A stretch of DNA of 64,000 nt from Puccinia triticina (lineage: Eukaryota; Basidiomycota; Pucciniomycetes; Pucciniales; Pucciniaceae). Both the position numbers and the translations under genes were made by a program. The notes beneath the pieces were generated by a model. That model had not been told where the DNA came from and made no database searches. It was given only the letters and a program-made list of their open reading frames with translations. Below, piece after piece: positions 44,722 to 53,349 of the stretch (positions within the stretch are counted from its first letter, which is position 1; each line of letters starts with the position of its first letter). The stretch lies in the NCBI RefSeq assembly GCF_026914185.1, contig NC_070572.1, positions 3,596,001 through 3,660,000 of the forward strand, in the 5' to 3' direction.

Positions 44722-47422
44722 TTGTGGACGTTAAAGGACTTTATAGTTCAGACGTTGGGACAGCTATATTTTTTCTTTCAAATAAATAGAGACGTTTCCT
44801 TCTTGACAACGCTAAATGCAAGGTTTGTAATCTGGCGCTTACAGTTGTTTTTCTTCTTTTGTCATTTTTGTCTCCTCCTGTTTTTGCTCTCGGTGCATGT
44901 ATTGCCAATGGAAAGGACACATTGGCCATTAACAGTCTTGTGCAAGATGAACGTTCAAGAATGGAAGTTAGCCTTGAGTAAAGCTGGATTTTTACCTGAA
45001 CTAGATGAAATAATCACCGGTTTCAAAAGGGGTTTTGACCAAGGCATACCAGCTCACAGAATAGGTGATCTGGCTTGGTACACACCAGAGAATCATAGCT
45101 CGGCAAAGGAGGCAGAAGAAAAGATCCAGAAATCTATAGCTGAAGAAGTTACTGCTAAGCGGATGTTTGGTCCCTTCTCTCACGAGGAAGTGTCCAGGAT
45201 TTTTCCTTTCTTCAGGACGAGTCCGTTAGGTTCAGTCGTCAACGCAGACGGCAAAATGAGGCCGATAAACGACCTATCTTTCCCGCAAAACGACACAGAG
45301 ATCCCGTCTGTTAATTCTTTCGTCAACAAGAACTTGTTCAAGACGGCCTGGGACAATTTCAAAGTCGTGGCCCACTTCTTCAAAACGCACCAAGGGCCTT
45401 TCCACCTGGCAATTTTTGATTGGGAAAAAGCCTACCGGCAGATCCCGACAGATCCCGCGCAGTGGCCTTTCCTCATGGTAAAGGACCTAAAAGGCGACCT
45501 ATATCTAGATAATCAAATCACATTTGGCAGGGTTGCCAGGTGCGGGTCTTTTGCAGGCCGGCGGACGCTTGGAAAAGAATCATGGAGGCGGAGTTTGACG
45601 TGGTTAGAGTTTTCCGCTGGGTAAACAATAATTTGTTTATCAAACACCCAAGTTCCCTGTGCGCTATTTCAGATGTCGTGGCCCGTTCCTTGGCTCTCGG
45701 TGTAAGACTCAAAAGTGTTCCTGAGAACCTTTTGCTGAATGGAGAAGGGGATGATGGAGGTGCAAACTCTGCCCTTCTATGCTATCAGTGAACAAGACCC
45801 ACCAAGCTATGCTTGGCAAGTTTTAATCAAGTGATAGGGTAGGTTGGCTCAAGATCAGTTGTTTGATTGACAATGTATAGAGCTGATGATTTATATAAGG
45901 GTTAGTTATAATTGGTAAGGGTAAATATTGGGGTGACTGTGATTGGTCAGTGATGAACTGAGGAGCTGACAACTGGGGAGGAGAGAGCTCCTTATATAGA
46001 CAGAAGTGGAGCACCAGAGGGCTTGTGGGTTAGGGTTTCAGCTGATCTGGACAACAGGGTGAGGGATTTTAGCTGGTGAGAGTAGATACAAATGATGTCA
46101 TAATGTGTCAGGGGTACATAAATGATGTCATAAGAATGCAGTAGGGCTGCATGAAGGCTACGTAAAGTGACAGTAGACTGCATTAGTTGACAGGTGGATG
46201 CAGGGGGTGCCTAAATGAAGTCTGAGGCTGCAGGGTCAGTGCGGGATGACATCATAATATGGAAATAGAAGAGTACTTGATACTATGTGATGACGATAGT
46301 CTGATGGGGAGATGTATGCTTGTATCCTGTGATGTGTTTAAGCATGATACTGTGATCCTTGACTTGAGGCTTGTGACAGGCTGGTGACTGGGTATGTTGA
46401 ACGTGTGATGGGTGTCCAGTGTCCAAGGAAGTGTAGGTTCCAATCCAGAGGGGCTCCAGTGACGCCTCCAGTGGTGACTAGGGGTAAAATTGGCCGTAGA
46501 ATCCATTTATGGGGTCCATTTGATGGTATCTTGAGGCCTAGTATGAGTAATTATGTGGCATAGAAAAAACTTTTTATTTTTCCACTTTTCCGTCTACCAC
46601 ATCGGTGTGGCGACGAATAAAGATAAGTGCTCAGAGTTCGCGGCAGAGCAGAAATACATTGGGTTCGTATGGAATGGCATTGACAGCTCTGTACGCTTGC
46701 CGGACGCCAAGCTGGCAGAACGTATTGCTCAAGTAAAAACATTCCTGGTCCCCAAGGCAACGTTCAGGTACAATGATGTGGAAGTGCTAGCTGGTTGGCT
46801 CAACCACATCTCTTACGTGCTCCCACAACTTCGGTGTTACCTGCGGAGTCTGTACCGCTGGTTGAACCAATGGAAACGTTTTTGGGTCGCGAGGACGCTG
46901 CCAGTGGACGTAGGGACGGATTTAGGTTTCTGGCTGAAGACACTCACGAGTTTTAAACACACCAGGCTCGTCCCAATCCCAGACAAAGTGGAAATCAACT
47001 GGGTGGGAGACGCCTCCACGAGCTTCGGAATTGGCGTCCTCATTGGCGACCGTTGGTCACAGTTGCGGTTTAAAGAGGACTGGGAAGGACCCAAACCCAA
47101 CGCCATCCGGATAGGCATCCTGATGCTCCAGGAGCTCGCCTGGGCAGTGAAATGGACGAATTTCGTAGTCTGGATGGACAACACCACTACGGAAAGCGTC
47201 CTGGTTGCCCGGAAGTCACGCAATATCCATGTAAACAAGGAATGGAAGGTCATACAGAGCCTACTCAGAGAGGTCCAGTTAGATGTAACCCCTAAACGGG
47301 TGGTATCCAAGGAAAACACCGCGGATGGTCTCTCGCGTGGCGTACGTGGCGCCCACCATGTATCTAACAGGGTCTGGTTCTGCATCCCTGAAGACCTCTC
47401 CCCGCTTTTGTTTCACGCGTAG
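44722..47422 (+). pseudogene. Reverse transcriptase-RNase H of the DIRS-like element
   Basis: Reverse transcriptase blocks are RPINDLSFP and FDWEKAYRQIP (about 45260-45440). A one-base loss near 45551 shifts the frame, after which the catalytic block reads RWVNNNLF where the family has RWVDDNLF. Both catalytic aspartates are therefore Asn. The sequence is then split by a 901-bp LTR insertion; when it is ignored the frame resumes with ATNKDKCSEFAAEQKYIGF. RNase H residues remain: WVGDAST, QELAW, WMDNTTTE and ENTADGLSRG. The open part ends at 47422. The reverse transcriptase is dead by substitution, frameshift and insertion. Confidence 0.8.
45701..46601. mobile_element. Solo LTR inserted in the reverse transcriptase
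   Basis: 901 bp beginning TGTAAGAC and ending GTCTACCACA (TG...CA), flanked by TCGG on both sides (45697-45700 and 46602-46605). Removing the insert plus one TCGG restores the reading frame (CTCGGTGTGGCGACG). No internal coding region is present, so it is a solo LTR or a small non-autonomous LTR element. Confidence 0.7.
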
Positions 47423-47567
47423 CTCGGTTCCTCTTGCTCTCCCCCTTAGTCTCCATGTTCTTAAGGGCAGGCTCTTTAGCATATCTTTGTTGTATTCACT
47501 TTCATCCTTCCCCCACAACGAAACCGTCCATTAGCTTTTCTTCACTTGGCGCCCTAGTTTCTGCGCA

Positions 47568-49145
47568 ATGGATGTCTTACCAATGGAACCACCCACATTA
47601 TGGGTGAATTTCAAAGATTTCTTCACAGACGGCACGGCCGAGAGACCGCCATCCTTGGCAGACCTCGTGTTACTAGGCGGTTGGAAACTATCCACCCTGA
47701 AAAGCTACAATTGCTCCGTCAAGAAATTCAACGCTTTCTGCCTACAAACTAGGGAGCCTTTTACTGCGCTGCCGATCACCGCCGCTGCCCTGGAAAGTTT
47801 TTGCGTGTGGGCCGGCTGAAACGCGTACTCGTCCAATGGCGGCAAGATCAACGCATTGACGCTCAAGAAATACTTGTGCGGTCTTAAGGCGTGGCACACG
47901 TTTCACTCTGCACGTTTTCCCACAGAAAACAAGGACAGGCTCGACCTAATGCTCAAGTCTTGCGCCCGTATCGACGCATCCGTGGCTCACAGAATCCCAA
48001 AACCCGCGGTAATGCTATGGCAACTAATCACAATTGCGAATGTGCGTTTTGGAGGGAACAATTTTGATAGGGCAGTTGCAGACCTGGCCATAGTTGCCTT
48101 CTGGGGCCTTGCTCGTATAGCCAAGCTGACGTACGACACGAAATCTGGCCCTCTACCCTACGGTACCTCACTATTATCTTTGGACGTGGCTTTCTCTTGT
48201 GACCAACAGTGGGTCGCTACTTTACTCTACGATAACCGGGGCTGTAGAGTAAAGTAGCGAGCTGCGCCTAACATTTTTACAGTTATTGTTAACGCTAGCG
48301 CGCGGATCGCCGCGTCACGGTTATCGTAAATGGCCTTTTTTTGTACAGCCGTTACTAGTAAAGTAACGTGTTATCGAGAAAATTAACATTTTATTAAGCA
48401 ATTAAGGGTCAAATTGGCCCTTATCAAGCAGAGAAACCCTTTATTGAGCAGTGAAAGGCCAAATCAGCCCTGAAATGGCCTTTTCTTGCTCAATATGTTG
48501 ATAAATACCTGCTGCGCTGCCCATAGATATCGCAGCGGCCTTGAAAAAAATACACCCGCCCGGTGCGATATCGATATCGCACCACATTTCCCCATTGCTA
48601 CCGGTCCGGTTAGCGTAAAGGGACCAAAAATCGCTACGATAACGTTACGATATCGATAACCGTAAAGTAGCGACCCACCGTTGTTGTGACCCATCCTTAG
48701 GAGAAGTGGCAACGCTGACAATCCGGTTGGCGAAGACGGCTTCCCCGGGGAACCCCCAGCTGATTGTGTTGTTGCAACAGCACGGCATCCTTTGTCCGGT
48801 GAAAGCGGTCAAAAGAAGGTTGGCGGAAGTAGGCGAGGCCAGGACTTCCCTATTGGCTACCAAGCGGACGGCCAACGGGTTCACCTGACGAGGCGCAACG
48901 TGGTCTCACAAATCCAACAAGCGGTGACGGCAGGCGGCCACAACCACGTTCTAGGGCATAGCTTCCGGGTCGGTGGAGCCTCCCTCCGTGCTGCCTTAGG
49001 AATGTCGGCTGGCGACATATGCAGTTTAGGGTGGTGGAGCTCCGCTTGCTACAAGTTGTACATCCGCCCATATAGTGTGGATGACACACGCCGGTCGAAG
49101 ACAATTCTGTTGAATGTGGCTCGCGACGGGGAAGATTTGGAGTGA
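47568..49145 (+). pseudogene. Tyrosine recombinase of the DIRS-like element
   Basis: N-terminal SAM-like half (GGWKLSTLKSYNCSVKKFN), TGA at 47817-47819 after CVWAG, then the catalytic half. Catalytic residues: Arg in FWGLARIAKLTY (about 48105), His-x-x-Arg in LGHSFRVGGASLRA (about 48955) and the Tyr nucleophile in CYKLYIRPY (about 49050). It is interrupted between SCD and PSLGEV by a 480-bp element. Without that insertion and the TGA the protein would be about 360 aa, normal for the family. It would integrate circular element DNA by site-specific recombination. Confidence 0.82.
48204..48683. mobile_element. Inverted-repeat MITE inside the recombinase gene
   Basis: 480 bp. The left end CAACAGTGGGTCGCTAC and the right end (complement) CAACGGTGGGTCGCTAC continue as CTTTAC, giving a 22-bp terminal repeat with one mismatch. 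Flanks repeat TTGTGAC on both sides. Excision of the element plus one flank copy rejoins the recombinase frame exactly. Internal sequence is rich in GATATCGATATCG palindromes. Confidence 0.8.
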
Positions 49146-49216
49146 AGGAACTGGTGCCATTTTGTTCATCAGTACCATGTTAGATTTGTTTTTCTGTGGC
49201 TTTTTCCAAGAGTGTT

Positions 49217-49283
49217 GGGTGTTCACGCGTGGCTCAGGCTCTCCCAAAAAACCTGAGTTTTGAGGGCTTACGCCTGAACACCC
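49217..49283. repeat. Hairpin near the DIRS 3' end
   Basis: GGGTGTTCA pairs with TGAACACCC, and inside it CTCAGG pairs with CCTGAG. DIRS elements carry complementary regions near the 3' end; this may be part of one. Confidence 0.5.
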
Positions 49284-49359
49284 ACTTTCTGGTGTTTGCC
49301 GGGAATAGAAACAAACTAGCGTCACTTTTCTCTTCCCTGGTCGAGGTCGGTAAAGAGAG

Positions 49360-49800
49360 AACTTAGCACAAGTCCCTCGCCTGCCAGGGGGCAGGGGCGC
49401 GAAGCGCCTCGCACAAAGTGCGACCTCCCGTCATCTCCGTGAGACAGAGACCCTGCGGGGCTCTCACAGTGAGGCTTTGTTAAGCTTGGGTAAAGGGATT
49501 CACCCTTTACTACACCCGGGGAGTTAATCCACGGGGAAATCACGGGGAATCCACAAGGACTCCACGTGGTAGCCGCGCGCGAGGTTGGACCAGCGGCTTT
49601 TGGTCCAGGGAATCACGGGTTCACCACCGGGAGGATCACCCGTGGATTCCACGGCAGCTTTTGGCTCCGCGTGGAATCCCCGTGGATTCCCTGTGATCAC
49701 GACGTGAAGGTTGGGCCCACGGGTGGATCACGGGTCCTTTAACCGTGGGCTCCCCGAGGAATTGCTGTGATACCCACGAGATGTGGTTCAGCCAGGTAAC
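49360..49800. repeat. AAGTCCCTC module and degenerate GTGGATTCC repeats
   Basis: Begins AACTTAGCACAAGTCCCTC, followed by GC-rich dyads (GGCGCGAAGCGCC, CGCACAAAGTGCG). From about 49510 there are many degenerate direct and inverted copies of GTGGATTCC/GGAATCCAC. A similar field lies at 52110-52390. Confidence 0.6.
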
Positions 49801-49802
49801 CC

Positions 49803-49826
49803 GGGGGGGGGGGGGGGGGGGGGGGG
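49803..49826. repeat. Poly-G run of 24
   Basis: 24 consecutive G. The length may be inexact, since long homopolymers are error-prone in assembly. Confidence 0.9.
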
Positions 49827-49912
49827 CGGAGCGGATCAAAACCACGGGTAATATTGCACAATGTGGTACCACCAGGGTACCACACGCTGCATTGCACATC
49901 AAGTAACCATCG

Positions 49913-50406
49913 TCAAAACATACAAAAAAAGTGATTGATAAAGAAAAAATCACAAAGAGGAACAAGGAGTAAAAGAAAAGCAAGAGAAATGAGAGAAAAG
50001 CAAGAGAAATGAGAAACGGGGGAATCAGACGGTGTCTGCGGCGTGACAACATGTGATGCCACCGCAGAAGCCCAGAGATTGTCTGCTAGGCTGTTGTGGT
50101 TGCGGTGAGGGGTTGGCTGGGGATCTTGTGGAGGAGGGGGGCTTGTCGGTCTTGCCGTTGTCGGCACAGGCAGAGCTGGCTTTTGAGCTTGGGAGGGGCC
50201 AATGCACGTGCATGTAGGTTCAAACCTTCTTTCGGCAAGCCTGGTCCCTGGTCTGATGGCTGAGCGTACGACCAGGTCGTTGTTCTGGGTGCGAAACAGG
50301 CAAAGGGCGATTGCAGATCGGTGTAGGCATCCCAAGAGGCGGACTGAGGTGGTGGAGATGAGTTCAGTGCGTGAATGGGCTTGTTGAAGACAGGCTGAGG
50401 GAACAT
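49913..50406 (-). CDS. Hypothetical Pro-rich ORFs, uncertain
   Basis: Two overlapping minus-strand frames (106 and 140 codons). Both are Pro- and Ala-rich without a recognised domain; one ends in a hydrophobic Phe/Leu stretch that is probably T-rich noncoding DNA. Little supports either as a real protein. Confidence 0.2.
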
Positions 50407-51419
50407 ACCAGCTCCTTTGCCTTGGTGCTTGTCAGCCTTAGAGATACATCAAGTATCCAAAAGACTGCAATAACTTAGTAAATAATAATAATTATTAAAT
50501 TATTATTGCAGAATCAGATTCCTCATCATAAACTAAGGGGGGTCACCCACTTAAAGTACCCCCTTATTCCTATTCCTTCCTGTACTAATTGTATAAATAA
50601 GAATTGGCCACAGAAAGCGCCCAAAAATAATATTACATACATAAATTTAGTAAAACAAACAATGTACATAAAATTAAACTGTTGTACATTAATGAGTAAT
50701 ATTACTCGTGTAAAAATACCCCGTGAAAGTATTATGTAGACTTCTACTGAAGCTCTTTCACATGACAATTGGTTATAAACATGTCATGTGACAGAGTCAG
50801 GGAAATTAGTCTATTACAATACAATTAAATTACCCACAGCCAAGCCCTTTTCACGGCTACACCCCTGGATACTCCCATAGGGAGAAAAGGACTCAGTGTT
50901 TACGCCCACTGAAGTCCCCTCTATAAATAGAGGCCTATTTGGCCCTCAGGAAAAGATCCCCCAGACCATTCACCGCCCATAAACTGTAAGTTTGCCGTGA
51001 ATATTCTCCTCTGCTACATTTGTAGCCACTTTTCCTTATAAACCATCCCCAGCACGTAAAATCCACTGGATTAAACCCTTTAAATCATCAAAAATCCCTT
51101 ATTAGTGTATACAAAGCTTTATCCTTATAAGTAGTTGCAGTAAGACCACCGCCTCTGTCAAGCAGCCAATTAGTTTAAGCTCTTACCACCTACTTTTACG
51201 CCAAAATTAATTCCCTGTAATTAATAATTACATATTATTAATTACATAATTAATTCCTCCTCTGTTACAGAGTGTTAAAACCCTTGTAGTGGCCATATTT
51301 GCCACGTAACAAGCTTGGTAATTTAAATTACCAGTGTTTACATCAGCACAGTTATAGTGCTAGGGCTAAAAACCCTTATTTTTGACGGGTTTTTGCCCTA
51401 AGCTTCATAAACAGAGCTG
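50407..51419. other. AT-rich region, nothing coding
   Basis: About 1 kb of AT-rich sequence with short ATTAAT-type repeats. No gene or terminus recognised. Confidence 0.5.
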
Positions 51420-51532
51420 TCAGTGCTCGAGGGGGGAGAGTTGTCCAGTTTGTTGTGCTGCCCCCGAGGGGTTGAGTGCTTCAAGTTGAACGTATCCAGA
51501 GGGGGAGAAAAACAACATGCGACGTACTGCGC

Positions 51533-51883
51533 CCAAAAACCAGGCCACCAAGTAGCCAAAGACAATTGCATTGTTAGTTTCGCTATTTTTTGGGGGCGCC
51601 GGGATCCCGGCCAGGTTCCACAAGTTGGTCTTCCATTTGTCCAAGCAAGACATCATGGAGCCGGTGTCGAAGAGCAAGACTTGGGGACCGCCTTCAATCA
51701 ACCAACGTCCGTAGAGATACTTGACCCCACAATCCTTCATCGACTGGAGCGAGTCTCTCATCTTGGGCGTGTCAGGTTTGATGGCTTCTACTTCCATTGG
51801 GGCCGACTTGTAAGCCAAGGGGCCCAAGAGACAGTATTGATCACCATACTTGTGGCAGGTTACCGGGGCCTTGGTCTTGATGA
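51533..51883 (-). pseudogene. Captured fragment of glycogen synthase
   Basis: 117 codons, uninterrupted, matching the N-terminal part of fungal/animal-type glycogen synthase (GT3): [75 protein letters not shown] and [15 protein letters not shown]. The family enzyme makes glycogen from UDP-glucose and needs about 700 residues, so only one exon is here. Directly before the first codon is an intron end (TTGTTCACAG), showing the piece came from genomic DNA rather than mRNA. The open frame continues into unrelated sequence on both sides. Short degenerate repeats flank the region, so it was probably picked up by a mobile element. Confidence 0.8.
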
Positions 51884-52099
51884 CTGTGAACAAGAAGAAA
51901 GCATTGATGGTCAATATCTTTTGATCAAACAGGTTAGGGGGATAATTGTGTAGAACTGCTGGCACTGGCACAAGTCCCTTGTTGCCCTGGGTCATCCAGA
52001 GTACATAATCAAGCCGGACCAGAAGTTCGAGCCGGGGCGGTTGTCATCAAATCAGCCCTATATAGCCCTAATATCCCGATGAGCTGCGTTCGTGTCGGT

Positions 52100-52394
52100 T
52101 CCACCGGCAATGCAGGGGCAGCTGTGGGTTCCCCGTTGTTGAGAACGACGGGGAATCCACGGCTGCCCCTGCATGTTGTGTTCTCGTGGGATCCACCGCG
52201 ATCCCACAGGCGGCCGTGGAATCCTTGTGATTCTTGACGTGGAAATCCCAGGCGGGTGGAGACGACGGGAAAGCCCGTTGTCTCCACGCATTTTCCACGG
52301 GAGGGTGGAGACAACGGGGGGAGCAGTGAATTCCACGTGGATTTCACAGAGCCGGTGATCCCGTTGTCTCCACAAACGCGCGGGCCAGGAAGCT
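52100..52394. repeat. Degenerate GTGGATTCC/CCGTTGTCTCCAC repeats
   Basis: Repeated words such as CCGTTGTCTCCAC, GTGGAGACAACGGG and GTGGAATCC in both orientations. Similar in kind to 49510-49790. Confidence 0.6.
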
Positions 52395-52448
52395 AACTTA
52401 ACAAAGTCCCTCTATTTGAGGGGGGGCGCTGTCAGGAGGGACTTACAC
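52395..52448. repeat. AAGTCCCTC module with short inverted repeat
   Basis: AACTTAACAAAGTCCCTC ... GAGGGACTTA; AAGTCCCTC and GAGGGACTT are complementary, 52 bases apart end to end. Confidence 0.6.
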
Positions 52449-52885
52449 CCAATGTCCAAGTTTGGGCTGACAGAATCAGAATTATGTTGTTTTTCAAACG
52501 TTTCTGGCTTCACCCTTTCCCATTGGGCAGCAAAGGTTTGGGGGAACAAAAGATTCCCAAGATCAAGGAGAATTTCTCCAAATTTTTCTGAATTTTTTGA
52601 GGCCTTCAGAATCCCTCAGATCTATTTCTTGTGACTATCTGTCGTCTGCTTCATCCTATATTACAAAGTTCACACTGTACAGAATCCAAAACTCATGATG
52701 TTACAAGGGACATTGCACATCAAGAAGACAGGTTGGGGATAGGTGGGTATAGTACATGGATAAAGAAGACTTTGGTCATCATGGAAATCCAAACAATAAT
52801 GAAATTGGACAGGAAATGGATGGGTGACAGCAGTTTTAAAAAAGTCCCCACCAAAAAACCAAATGCTGTCAGCCTGTAAGTCCGT

Positions 52886-52964
52886 TTAGCGCGTAAGTCC
52901 CTCCCTCCGGTCGGCGCAATGCGACCAGTGTTTTACCACTCCACCTGTAGGAGGGTGAGACTTA
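52886..52964. repeat. TAAGTCCCTCC module
   Basis: TAAGTCCCTCC ... GGAGGGTGAGACTTA, an imperfect inverted repeat directly next to the MITE that follows. Confidence 0.55.
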
Positions 52965-53349
52965 GGCCCCGTTTGGAGCCAATATAAATATAGGTGATAT
53001 AATCATTTGTAAATTCAATAAAAAATACAAAACTCAACATAAAGAATCCAATTTTTTTTGTAGGAAACCTACAGTACTGGTCTCATCAACTATGAAGTCA
53101 GATTTAACTGATTCAGCCATCTTCAGCACCATAATACCATTATATTGCTTTGTTTTGGTCAAAAGCAATATAATGGTACTACAGTACTGAATATGGCTGA
53201 ATCAGTTGAATCTGACTTCATAATTGAAGAGACCAGTATTGTAGGTTGCCTAGAAGAAATATTTGGAGGCTTTATGTTGAATTTTGTAGTTTTCATTGAA
53301 TTAACCAATGATTATATCACCTATGTTTATATCGGCTCCAAACGAAGCC
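52965..53349. mobile_element. Tourist-type (PIF/Harbinger) fold-back MITE
   Basis: 385 bp. Ends GGCCCCGTTTGGAGCC and (complement) GGCTTCGTTTGGAGCC, with homology continuing inward for over 150 bases on each arm, so the element is almost entirely a fold-back. The flanking 3-bp duplication TTA (52962-52964 and 53350-53352) fits PIF/Harbinger. No coding capacity of its own. Confidence 0.88.

Larger units (their letters stand above)
41798..49330 (+). mobile_element. DIRS-like tyrosine-recombinase retrotransposon, decayed
   Basis: Order on the plus strand: leader with a 60-bp tandem repeat, gag-like region, reverse transcriptase with RNase H, tyrosine recombinase, then a hairpin-rich 3' end (49217-49283). 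This order and the recombinase in place of an integrase define the DIRS group. The outer limits are approximate: the left one is where homology of the duplicated block ends; the right one is set by the end of the hairpin region. Two later insertions lie inside (45701-46601 and 48204-48683). Confidence 0.75.

Noticed and set aside
33727..49145. Reassignment or read-through of TGA (as Trp or selenocysteine)
   Set aside because: TGA terminates the intact FAD synthase, condensin and 4.57-kb genes, and these use TGG for Trp. TGA inside the mobile genes is better explained by mutation.
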